Assembly: GCA_017999075.1 (NCBI GenBank)
Contig: JAGOBX010000260.1
Coordinates: 1-5,755 of the forward strand
Direction of reading: 5' to 3'
DNA: 5,755 bases
Source: Candidatus Babelota bacterium
Lineage (GTDB): Bacteria > JAGOBX01
In this document: piece by piece, positions 1 to 5,755 of the stretch
How positions within the stretch are numbered: position 1 is the first letter of the stretch
Layout of the letters: every line of letters starts with the position of its first letter
Made by a program: the position numbers and the translations under genes
Notes under the pieces: generated by a model
Seen by the model: only the letters and a program-made list of their open reading frames with translations
The model's database searches: none
What the model was told of the DNA's origin: nothing

Positions 1-14
1 CTTTTTTTGATATT

Positions 15-85
15 TGTCAAGTTTTTTATTGATATTAATTTTAACTCATTTTATATCATTATAATAACTTTATTTTTTTTGGCAA
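15..85 (-). promoter_or_regulatory. Probable tandem leftward promoters for a gene outside the window
   Basis: Read on the minus strand, a TTGCCA box (80-85) is followed after 16 bp by a perfect TATAAT (58-63), a good sigma-70-type pair firing to the left. Further on, a perfect TTGACA (15-20) is preceded by a run of six A; its -10 would lie beyond the window edge. Both -35 boxes sit in nearly the same 14-base setting (14-27 and 79-92, 13 of 14 identical), with an A-tract upstream that could act as an UP element. No open reading frame of note starts leftward here, so the gene served would lie to the left of the window. In DNA this AT-rich, TATAAT matches arise by chance; the paired boxes and repeated context are what raise confidence. 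Confidence 0.45.
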
Positions 86-233
86 GTTTTTTTTAAAAAA
101 ATTATTAGTAACAATTCCACGCATTTCTTTCATCTATCCCTTGATTTTTCGTAATAATGGTTTTATAAAAATATTTTAAACGAACAAAAAACAATTATTT
201 TTTTATTATAGTTTATAAAATGTAAAATTATTC

Positions 234-261
234 TTGATATAAATAATAAACAATATATAAT
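234..261 (+). promoter_or_regulatory. Likely sigma-70-type promoter of the TPR/FlgT-like gene
   Basis: TTGATA at 234-239 and TATAAT at 256-261 are separated by 16 bp. Transcription would begin around 267-270, leaving a leader of about 33 bases before the ATG at 302. This start would exclude or barely touch the ATG at 266, which supports 302 as the true start codon. A second TATAAT at 262-267 has no suitably spaced -35. The rest of 90-230 is AT-rich with no gene, tRNA or convincing hairpin that I can see. Confidence 0.45.
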
Positions 262-285
262 TATAATGTTAATTTGTTTGATTAT

Positions 286-293
286 GGGGGAAA
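286..293 (+). promoter_or_regulatory. Ribosome binding site deciding the start at 302
   Basis: A run of five G followed by AAA lies 8 bases before the ATG at 302. In this AT-rich leader it is the only G-rich stretch. It overlaps the region that would be coding if translation began at 266, so it favours the downstream start. Confidence 0.5.
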
Positions 294-301
294 TTTATCA
301 A

Positions 302-2260
302 ATGAAAAAAATATTATGGATTTTTATTTTAATATTTTTCTTCTTCGGGAACGAATCATTATTTTCTGCAGAAGTTCCTTCTAAAATTTTACAGGATGCA
401 AAAATATTTTATGAAAATGGATTATATGTAAAGTCACTTGAATTAGTGAATTCAGCATTGAAAATAAATCCTTATTATAAAGACTGTTATAATTTACTCG
501 GTTTGATTTATCAAAAAACAGATAATTACGATTCTGCAGAATTTTTCCTAAAAAAATCAATTTCACTTGACAGTTCTTATGATAAATCAATGTTTGATCT
601 TGCTAATATTTACATTTCGCGTGCAAATTATGATTCTGCAGCGGCAATACTTATAAATGCATTAAAAATTAATTATAAAAATCCTGAATACAGATCAGCT
701 TTAATGGAATGTTATATTAATACAAGTAATTTTAAAAAATTTTTAGAAGAATTTGAGTTAATAGAAAAACTGCACCCTGATTATTCTGTTTCAAAATATT
801 TATACGGCAATTATCTTAAAAAAACAGGCAAAACTATTGATGCAAAAAAATATTATCTTGAATCTTTAAAACGCGAATATACTCCGCTCATTCCTTATCC
901 TTATCTTGATTTAGCTGACATTTTATTATCTGAAAATAATATACTTGAAGCAAAAGACTTTTATGAAGAAGCTTCAAAATATCCTGAAACTTCAAAAAAA
1001 TCATTTATACAGCTCGCTAAAATTTATAATTACACAGGGCAATTCGATAAAACAATAAGATTATGGGATATCACTCCTTCTTATTATCTGAACGCATATC
1101 ATATAGGATTAGCTTATTATAACCAAGCTATGACACTGTTATCTGACGAAAGAATAGAATCCGCAGGAAACCTTCTTGAACGTTCATTATTTTATTTTAA
1201 ATCAGCCTTACTTTTAAATGCCGATGATGAACTTACAAGAGATATGATAGAAAAAATATTATTAAGAACATCACCTATAAATTCTTCTGAACGGAATGAA
1301 TATTCAGAATACAGAAAACTTAATGGATTATATTTTTTATATGATAACGGAAAAATTTATGAATCAATTCTTGAACTTTATAAATCCATAAACCTTAATC
1401 CGCAAGATATTCAAAACAGACTTGAACTTGCTAAATTTTATCAGAAAAAGAATTATATTCAATCCGCTATTTCCGAATATGAAAAAATTTTAGACATAAA
1501 TTCTTCCGATTTATTCTCAAAAGATAACCTTGAGTTATTAAAATATAATTATGAATCATTAAATCAGAATTTGAATGAATTTATTAAAACCAATCAGAAT
1601 TTCAAAAAAAATCTTCTTAAAATAGCTGTTAAAATATCAGTTCCGGTTTATTCAATAAATCATTCGAATTTAAGCGAATATATAGAAGATATGCTTCAAA
1701 ATCTTTCAGGAATTAATTCGAAATTTGAATTTTTTTATATTCCAAAACATCTTGAAACAATTGAAACTATCGAACAATATTCACGGACCATAGATGCTGA
1801 CGGTATTATCATTCTGGATCTGATTGAAACTGATAATTATATAAAAACAGGTATTAAAATATATAATATTACCGCTTTAAAAAGCAACCCTAGGTATTCT
1901 ATCAATAGACCAAGAAGAAGTTCCGATTTAACTGTTATAGAAGATAAAACATTTTTTGAAGGAAAAAATAAATTATTAAAGACAGCATGCGCAATATTCG
2001 ATAAAATTAATAATAACTTTAATGCAATAGGAACTATTCAAAAATTGTATCAATATAAAGCAATAGTCAATCTCGGTTATATGCAAGGAATAAATAAATT
2101 AGATAAACTGAAACTCATATCGCGTCATTCTGATCGTGAGTTTTCAATCGGAGAAATTATTGTTAATGATTTAAATGAAAATTATTGTATATGCGATATC
2201 AGGGATATTTCTGTTTTAAACGCTATTAAGACAGGGGATGTTTCATTTATTACCAAATAA
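302..2260 (+). CDS. Exported TPR-repeat protein with C-terminal FlgT/LpoB-like domain
   Basis: The 652-residue product probably acts in the periplasm or at the envelope as a protein-interaction scaffold; its exact role is unknown. I chose the ATG at 302 because it opens a typical signal peptide (MKK, then a hydrophobic stretch to about residue 16, possible cleavage after FSA at residue 23) and follows a G-rich ribosome site (GGGGGAAA, 286-293). An in-frame ATG at 266 adds 12 residues before the signal and lies at the predicted transcription start. Residues about 27-240 form tandem TPR helices, and about 340-400 a second TPR block. From about 438 the protein changes to an alpha/beta pattern: a strand opening with KIAVK, a DADGIIILDL strand (498-507), then from 576 a GTIQKL...AIVNLG..QGI...D.L pattern ending in GDVSF. 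That pattern recalls the C-terminal part of FlgT and the CsgG/LpoB-like fold. There is no lipobox cysteine. The TPR assignment is firm; the C-terminal assignment is by pattern only. The gene is probably monocistronic. Confidence 0.88.
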   Translation: MKKILWIFILIFFFFGNESLFSAEVPSKILQDAKIFYENGLYVKSLELVNSALKINPYYKDCYNLLGLIYQKTDNYDSAEFFLKKSISLDSSYDKSMFDLANIYISRANYDSAAAILINALKINYKNPEYRSALMECYINTSNFKKFLEEFELIEKLHPDYSVSKYLYGNYLKKTGKTIDAKKYYLESLKREYTPLIPYPYLDLADILLSENNILEAKDFYEEASKYPETSKKSFIQLAKIYNYTGQFDKTIRLWDITPSYYLNAYHIGLAYYNQAMTLLSDERIESAGNLLERSLFYFKSALLLNADDELTRDMIEKILLRTSPINSSERNEYSEYRKLNGLYFLYDNGKIYESILELYKSINLNPQDIQNRLELAKFYQKKNYIQSAISEYEKILDINSSDLFSKDNLELLKYNYESLNQNLNEFIKTNQNFKKNLLKIAVKISVPVYSINHSNLSEYIEDMLQNLSGINSKFEFFYIPKHLETIETIEQYSRTIDADGIIILDLIETDNYIKTGIKIYNITALKSNPRYSINRPRRSSDLTVIEDKTFFEGKNKLLKTACAIFDKINNNFNAIGTIQKLYQYKAIVNLGYMQGINKLDKLKLISRHSDREFSIGEIIVNDLNENYCICDIRDISVLNAIKTGDVSFITK

Positions 2261-2277
2261 ATCAGTATCTTTGGAGT

Positions 2278-2316
2278 ACATTTAAAACTTAAAACGTTCA
2301 GTAAAAATTTAAATGT
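2278..2316. repeat. Inverted repeat between convergent genes
   Basis: ACATTTAAA (2278-2286) and TTTAAATGT (2308-2316) form a perfect 9-bp inverted repeat. The 21-base loop can add three inner pairs (ACT 2287-2289 with AGT 2300-2302, leaving a five-A bulge). It spans the end of the minus-strand glycosyltransferase gene and most of the 48-bp convergent spacer. The stem is almost all A:T, and no T-run follows on either strand, so it is not a textbook intrinsic terminator. It may be chance or a weak bidirectional transcription stop. Confidence 0.25.
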
Positions 2317-3478
2317 TAAAACCTGGTGCTGCAGCAGTTCTGTAATCAGGATATTTTTGGTTTAACATATCTAATATTTTTTTTGCTTTTTGAGGATTAT
2401 TGATTTTTAAATATCGGACTGCAAGAGAATAGAGATTTTCAGGATTATCCTCCAATTCTGCAAGTTTAGCTGCTAAATATATGGTTTTATGAATTTTATT
2501 AATTTTATCGTATAATTGTATTCCAAACCTAAATATTTCAAGGTCGTCTTTATGGTTATCTTTAAAAGCTTTATTAAAATATTCGACAGAAGAATTCAAA
2601 TCACCTAATTGAAACAAACATTTAGAAATATTCAAAAAAATTTCCGGGAAAGTAATTTTATAATCATATGATTGCGAATTAAATTTTTCTGCTGATTTCA
2701 GATGAGTTAAAGCAGAATTAAAGTCAAAAAAATGAGTTGCATACAGCATGCCTAATTTAAAATGTATTTCCGGATTATTTTTTGAATATCCTAATGCTTT
2801 TATAAAAGTTTTTTTTTCATATTCAAACATTTTATTTTTTTCATATTCAGCGGCAAGCATAACATAAAGTTTATAATTTTCCGGAAAAATTTCGATTTGT
2901 TTTTTTAAAAGTTCAATATATTTTGAGCTTTTAACTAAATAATTATTTTTGTTTAAAAAACTGTAGTGTTCGATTTTACCTGGAAATTTACATATTATTT
3001 TATTGATTGAAAGTATAGAATTATCTACTTTTTCATGAACCGGAGCATTATATCTGATAATTTTATTGTTGCGGAACAATCTTGTAACAAAATCAGTCCA
3101 TTGCTGTAATTCTGATTTAGAATCACATACATTTTCGCGTTCAAAATAGTATCCCCATACATCAGGTTCAGCTGATTGCAAAATTTTCGAAAGTTTATCG
3201 GACAAAATTATTTTTTTATCAGCATCCAAAACCAGAATCCATGGATGGGCAGCCAATGAAATTGAATAATTACGAGCTGCACTGAAATCGTTAATCCAAT
3301 TAAAACTGAAAATTTTATCAGTATATTTTTTACATATAGATATGGTTTTATCTGTTGAGCCTGTATCTACAATAATTATTTCATCTACCAAATCAATTAC
3401 AGACGATAAGCAGTTATTTATTGCCTCTTCTTCATTTTTTACAATCATACACAATGAAACCGGAATATTGTTATTCAT
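2309..3478 (-). CDS. GT2-family (GT-A fold) glycosyltransferase with C-terminal TPR-like region
   Basis: The 389-residue product should transfer a sugar from a nucleotide-sugar donor to an unknown acceptor in the cytoplasm; no signal peptide or membrane segment is seen. The GT2 core fills residues about 6-195: SLCMIVKNEE (8-17), VDTGSTD (37-43), NDFSAARN (63-70), the metal-binding ILVLDAD (81-87), RLFRN (133-137) and VHEKV (147-151). Relatives usually have DADE; here Lys follows DAD. Residues about 196-380 are paired helices of TPR type. Bacterial GT2 enzymes with TPR tails are widespread; the peptide S-glycosyltransferase SunS has a comparable layout, so a protein or peptide acceptor is possible, but a lipid or polysaccharide acceptor is equally open. 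The first ATG keeps the first beta strand intact; the next Met (11) lies inside it. No Shine-Dalgarno is visible. It converges with the upstream TPR gene and diverges from the lipoprotein gene. Confidence 0.9.
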   Translation of the reverse strand: MNNNIPVSLCMIVKNEEEAINNCLSSVIDLVDEIIIVDTGSTDKTISICKKYTDKIFSFNWINDFSAARNYSISLAAHPWILVLDADKKIILSDKLSKILQSAEPDVWGYYFERENVCDSKSELQQWTDFVTRLFRNNKIIRYNAPVHEKVDNSILSINKIICKFPGKIEHYSFLNKNNYLVKSSKYIELLKKQIEIFPENYKLYVMLAAEYEKNKMFEYEKKTFIKALGYSKNNPEIHFKLGMLYATHFFDFNSALTHLKSAEKFNSQSYDYKITFPEIFLNISKCLFQLGDLNSSVEYFNKAFKDNHKDDLEIFRFGIQLYDKINKIHKTIYLAAKLAELEDNPENLYSLAVRYLKINNPQKAKKILDMLNQKYPDYRTAAAPGFNI

Positions 3479-3516
3479 GATAAATATTTTTTATATTTGA
3501 ATTTTTTTAATTTTAA

Positions 3517-3522
3517 ATTATA
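3517..3522 (-). promoter_or_regulatory. Possible -10 box for the minus-strand glycosyltransferase
   Basis: On the minus strand a TATAAT lies about 40 bases upstream of the glycosyltransferase ATG. No recognisable -35 lies 15-18 bp further upstream. In a spacer made almost wholly of A and T such a match is expected by chance, so this is a weak call resting mainly on position. Confidence 0.2.
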
Positions 3523-3525
3523 ATT

Positions 3526-3550
3526 TTGAATATAAAAAAATAAATATAAT
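3526..3550 (+). promoter_or_regulatory. Possible promoter of the small lipoprotein gene
   Basis: TATAAT at 3545-3550 lies 28 bases before the ATG at 3579, leaving a leader of about 20 bases that contains the ribosome site. The nearest -35-like box, TTGAAT at 3526-3531, is only 13 bp upstream, shorter than the usual 16-18, so the -35 is doubtful. It lies back to back with the possible leftward -10 at 3517-3522. Confidence 0.3.
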
Positions 3551-3565
3551 ATTTATATTTTACTC

Positions 3566-3571
3566 AAGGAG
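3566..3571 (+). promoter_or_regulatory. Strong Shine-Dalgarno of the lipoprotein gene
   Basis: AAGGAG ends 7 bases before the ATG at 3579, close to the ideal arrangement. It is the best ribosome site in the window and shows that this organism uses Shine-Dalgarno pairing, unlike what the starts at 3478, 3974 and 5037 would suggest. Confidence 0.8.
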
Positions 3572-3578
3572 TTAAATT

Positions 3579-3890
3579 ATGAGATTATCAGTATTGATTT
3601 GTTTGCTGGCTGCCGCGATGTTGATATTATCAGGATGCGGCAAAGGCGTTATTGTAGGGAAAGTTATTGACGAAAACAATGATCCGGTTGCAGGCGCTCA
3701 AATAGTTACTGATCCGCCGACTTATTCAAAATTATCTACTGTAGACGGTTATGAAATGAAGAATATCCCATCAGGAGTTTATACAGTAACTGTAAATAAG
3801 TCAGGATATAGCAAAAAAGACATAGAAATTAAGGTTTTCAATAAAAGAACAACTCAGGCTGACGTTCAAATAAAAAAATTAAATAAATAA
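3579..3890 (+). CDS. Small lipoprotein with carboxypeptidase-regulatory-like domain
   Basis: The 103-residue product is a predicted lipoprotein. A hydrophobic signal (residues 3-17) ends in the lipobox LSGC with the lipidated Cys at 20, giving a mature chain of 84 residues anchored in the inner or outer membrane. Almost all of it is one small beta-sandwich of the carboxypeptidase regulatory-like type: VGKVIDENNDPVAGAQI (26-42), then a dGy turn (DGY 56-58) and IPSGVYTVTVNKSGY (63-77). Such domains serve as adhesion, binding or stalk modules, often joined to larger proteins; a stand-alone lipidated copy is small for the group. The start is fixed by the AAGGAG site. Its first half has 45-50 percent G+C in 60-base counts, well above the neighbours, which could reflect high expression or a different origin. 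Partner and ligand are unknown. Confidence 0.88.
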   Translation: MRLSVLICLLAAAMLILSGCGKGVIVGKVIDENNDPVAGAQIVTDPPTYSKLSTVDGYEMKNIPSGVYTVTVNKSGYSKKDIEIKVFNKRTTQADVQIKKLNK

Positions 3891-3898
3891 ATTTTTTT
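3872..3898 (+). terminator. A:T-only hairpin over the lipoprotein stop codon
   Basis: Seven A plus TT (3872-3880) can pair with AA plus seven T (3890-3898) around a nine-base loop, giving a 9-bp stem made only of A:T pairs that overlaps the TAA. T-rich sequence follows. The stem is weak, and this kind of match is easy to find in such DNA; the hairpin at 3926-3963 is the better terminator. Confidence 0.2.
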
Positions 3899-3925
3899 TA
3901 TTATTTTTTCTAGTTTAAGTGGAAA

Positions 3926-3963
3926 AATTTTTACTGCAAATCCGGAGTAAAAATTATTTTTTT
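3926..3963 (+). terminator. Intrinsic terminator after the lipoprotein gene
   Basis: AATTTTTACT (3926-3935) and AGTAAAAATT (3946-3955) form a perfect 10-bp stem with a ten-base loop, followed by one A and seven T (3957-3963). It begins 35 bases after the lipoprotein stop and ends 10 bases before the next ATG. The stem has only one G:C pair, so it is weaker than usual, but symmetry and T-run fit a rho-independent terminator. The loop holds GGAG (3944-3947), so an alternative reading is a leader hairpin of the next gene. Confidence 0.55.
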
Positions 3964-3973
3964 ATCTTATTTT

Positions 3974-5017
3974 ATGAAACAAATTTTAAAGTTATATTTT
4001 TTTGTTGTTATTATAAATTATTTTTTACATCCCGTTAATTTTTTATATCCCGTTAATGCGGATAATTTGGTTAAAGAATCAAATGCAGAAAAATCAACCG
4101 TTGAAATAGGGGGAATAAGAGAATCAGTTTCGAAAAGTCACAAATCGAATGAAAATTTATCTGAAAAAATAAATAAAATTGAAACAAATCTTCCTGAACC
4201 TCGCTTAATGGATATTAAAATTATTGAGAAGGATACAGATTCAATTTTTATAAAATCAGATGATGTTAAATTAGAAACAACGCCGCAAGATATAAAAATA
4301 CCTGTAAACCTCGGAGATTACACTGACGCGCCTTTTTATCTGGATACTGAAACAGTAAACTATTACGAACCAAAAAATAATAATACCCCAATCTCAATTT
4401 CTGAATATAAAAAATTTTTTTTATTTATCAGGGAACTATTGTCAAATAAACTATATAGTCAAATTGTAGAAGAAATAAATGAAATTCAAAAAAATCAATT
4501 ACATTCAGGAGAAAGAGAAAAACTTAATTTCATAAAAATCTTTGCATATTTAGAACTAAAAAAAAATAATGAAGCCATTGTTATAATTGACGGAATAAAA
4601 AAAACAGATACTGCAAACAAGTATAGGGCATATTTATTGTTTTTCCAGGCGAAATATTTTGAAAATCTTAATCAGCCGGATAATGCGCTGAATGAATATT
4701 TAAAGGTTTTTAATCTGGAACCTGAAAAACAGGTTGCAGATGATGCCTTATTTAGAAGCGCAGAATTACTGATTGAAAAAAATGATATAAAAAAAGCAAT
4801 AGAATATTTAGATATAATTATTGAAAAATATGCGCAAAGTGATTATTCAGACGATGCGGTTTTTTTAAAAGCAAAGTTATTTGATACAATAAAAGAAATA
4901 AGAAATTATTCAACAGCTGAATTTAATTATAGAAAATTGTATAAAACCTATCCAAAATCAAAACATGCCAAAGAATCTCAAAAACGCGGCGAAGAAATAC
5001 GCATAAATTTTTTGTAA
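3974..5017 (+). CDS. Exported TPR protein, BamD/CpoB-like C-terminal half
   Basis: The 347-residue product has a signal peptide: MKQILK, a hydrophobic stretch to about residue 18, and a likely cleavage after VNA at 29. There is no lipobox, so it should be a soluble periplasmic protein or an uncleaved membrane-anchored one. Residues 30-140 are Lys/Glu/Asn/Thr-rich, probably disordered, with no domain I recognise. Residues about 144-345 are helical repeats of TPR type; the last three resemble the outer-membrane assembly protein BamD and the cell-division coordinator CpoB (alternating A.Y...N and YP.S..A patterns, e.g. KTYPKSKHAKES at 324-335). The similarity is to the repeat class, not enough to call either gene. 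The start has no Shine-Dalgarno; GGAG lies 26 bases upstream inside the terminator loop. The next gene follows after 19 bp, so the two probably share a transcript. Confidence 0.85.
   Translation: MKQILKLYFFVVIINYFLHPVNFLYPVNADNLVKESNAEKSTVEIGGIRESVSKSHKSNENLSEKINKIETNLPEPRLMDIKIIEKDTDSIFIKSDDVKLETTPQDIKIPVNLGDYTDAPFYLDTETVNYYEPKNNNTPISISEYKKFFLFIRELLSNKLYSQIVEEINEIQKNQLHSGEREKLNFIKIFAYLELKKNNEAIVIIDGIKKTDTANKYRAYLLFFQAKYFENLNQPDNALNEYLKVFNLEPEKQVADDALFRSAELLIEKNDIKKAIEYLDIIIEKYAQSDYSDDAVFLKAKLFDTIKEIRNYSTAEFNYRKLYKTYPKSKHAKESQKRGEEIRINFL
4029..4064 (+). repeat. Short in-frame tandem duplication in the signal region
   Basis: ATCCCGTTAAT occurs at 4029-4039 and again at 4047-4057, exactly 18 bp apart, so the protein reads HPVNFL then YPVNAD. 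The second copy diverges after 11 bases. It lies at the end of the signal peptide and creates the VNA cleavage-like site. It looks like a small slippage or tandem duplication that kept the reading frame. Confidence 0.5.
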
Positions 5018-5036
5018 AAACAAAAAAAATTTCCCA

Positions 5037-5755
5037 ATGCCTATTAAAATTTTGTTTATATCCCATAGGTCAGACATTGGAGGAGGAGAATTAAGTTTAT
5101 TTGATTTAGTTTTATGGCTGCATTTAAAAAAAAAAATTATTCCATATATAATTTTATCTGAAAAAGGCGGGTTATATGATAAGTTTAAAGATGCCGGTTT
5201 TCATGTTGAACTAGTACCTCTGCCTCCTTTAAAAAAAATCAAGATTTCGTCAATTATAAATATAATACGTATAGTAAAAAAAAATTCCATCAATGTTATA
5301 CATGCTAACACTACAAGAGCGGCAATGTATTCTGTTTTTGCTAAAATATTTTTAAATGTAAAGTTTGTATGGCACAATCGCGGTACAGATAAACGCGGTA
5401 TTTTCGAATATATCCTTTCATTATTTACGGATAAATTAATAGCTATTTCACATTCTGTGAAATCAGGTCTTATAAATGCAGGAGTAAACCCAAAAAAAAT
5501 ATCTGTTATTTATAATGGAATTAATTTAGATTTATATAATAAAAATTCAGATAAAAAGAAAAGAAATATTCATCCCGAAATTACAAAAAATAATAAAAAT
5601 ATTATAAGTCAAAAAAAATATAACGTTGGATTGATAGGACGGTTTACATCTGAAAAAGGACATAAATATCTTATAAATGCAGCTGATTTGATAATTAATA
5701 AATATAATTTCAAAAACATTAATTTTAAATTTATCAGAAATGATAACTTTGGAAT
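5037..5755 (+). CDS. GT4-family (GT-B fold) glycosyltransferase, 3' end beyond window
   Basis: An open frame of 239 complete codons runs from the ATG at 5037 off the end of the window with no stop. The product is a retaining-type GT4 glycosyltransferase, cytoplasmic or peripheral at the inner membrane, likely adding a sugar to a lipid-linked glycan or surface polysaccharide. Evidence: first strand IKILFISH and glycine loop DIGGGELSL (residues 3-21), SEKGGLYDKF (41-50), VIHANTTRA (87-95), KFVWHNRG (109-116), KLIAISHSVKSGL (133-145), KISVIYNGI (154-162) and the opening of the donor-binding half, VGLIGRFTSEKGHKYLINAA (197-216). Relatives run to about 350-400 residues, so roughly 60 percent is present; the E-x7-E catalytic region lies outside. 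It starts 19 bp after the TPR gene without a visible Shine-Dalgarno, suggesting coupling. Several A-runs of 8-11 bases lie in the frame. Confidence 0.9.
   Translation, partial: MPIKILFISHRSDIGGGELSLFDLVLWLHLKKKIIPYIILSEKGGLYDKFKDAGFHVELVPLPPLKKIKISSIINIIRIVKKNSINVIHANTTRAAMYSVFAKIFLNVKFVWHNRGTDKRGIFEYILSLFTDKLIAISHSVKSGLINAGVNPKKISVIYNGINLDLYNKNSDKKKRNIHPEITKNNKNIISQKKYNVGLIGRFTSEKGHKYLINAADLIINKYNFKNINFKFIRNDNFG

Noticed and set aside
87-101. Eight T followed by seven A, a possible hairpin or terminator
   Set aside because: A homopolymer palindrome without loop or G:C pairs is expected in DNA of this composition, and no gene ends nearby in the window.
266-301. Upstream in-frame ATG adding 12 residues to the TPR/FlgT-like protein
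   Set aside because: The ATG overlaps the likely -10/transcription start zone. The G-rich ribosome site lies between it and the ATG at 302, and the extra residues would precede a complete signal peptide.
1-301. Possible tRNA, small RNA, riboswitch or short gene in the left gene-free stretch
   Set aside because: I found no cloverleaf, no GC-rich paired region and no open frame with a start and ribosome site; only promoter-like boxes can be supported.
381-590. Minus-strand open frame of 69 codons
   Set aside because: It lies wholly inside the TPR/FlgT-like gene on the opposite strand, has no ribosome site or recognisable domain, and is explained by the low-complexity coding sequence of the real gene.
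3479-3578. Possible replication origin or attachment site in the A+T-only divergent spacer
   Set aside because: No DnaA boxes, iterons or direct repeats flanking an insertion are seen; the composition fits an ordinary divergent promoter region in this genome.
5079-5088. GGAGGAGGAG, a very strong Shine-Dalgarno-like sequence inside the GT4 gene
   Set aside because: It encodes the conserved glycine loop (GGGE) of the GT-B fold. No ATG follows at a suitable distance, and a start there would remove the first beta strand.

Overview
The window is very AT-rich: hand-counted 60-base samples of the coding regions run from about 18 to 35 percent G+C, mostly near a quarter. It carries five protein-coding genes, all ending in TAA where a stop is visible. 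Three of them have export signals (two Sec-type signal peptides and one lipobox lipoprotein), and one carries a periplasmic FlgT-like tail. This points to a diderm (Gram-negative type) bacterium with a low-GC genome. I cannot name the phylum from sequence alone; AT-rich candidate phyla, spirochaetes and similar lineages would all fit. I see no phage, plasmid, transposon, CRISPR, tRNA or rRNA signature.

Layout. Positions 1-301 hold no gene. The left part looks like a leftward promoter region for a gene outside the window, and a TTGATA/TATAAT promoter near 234-261 faces right. Gene 1 (302-2260, +) is an exported TPR protein with a FlgT/LpoB-like alpha/beta tail. Gene 2 (2309-3478, -) converges on it with only 48 bp between the stops; it is a cytoplasmic GT2 glycosyltransferase with a C-terminal TPR-like helical half. 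A 100 bp, almost pure A+T divergent spacer separates it from gene 3 (3579-3890, +), a small lipoprotein with one carboxypeptidase-regulatory-like beta-sandwich, a good Shine-Dalgarno and clearly higher G+C. A 10-bp hairpin with a T-run follows. Then come gene 4 (3974-5017, +), an exported TPR protein of the BamD/CpoB style, and, 19 bp later, gene 5 (5037 to the window end, +), a GT4 glycosyltransferase of GT-B fold cut off by the window edge.

How the genes may work together (inference): the set reads as a cell-envelope and glycosylation neighbourhood. Two glycosyltransferases of different folds sit among exported TPR scaffold proteins and a small surface lipoprotein, and TPR-like repeats occur in three of the five genes. 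Genes 4 and 5 are probably co-transcribed; the others look like separate units. No single known pathway (LPS core, capsule, flagellum) can be assigned, and I did not find a clear new multi-gene system. The most informative points are the FlgT-like tail on gene 1, the TPR-fused GT2, the composition jump at gene 3 and the long A-runs in gene 5.
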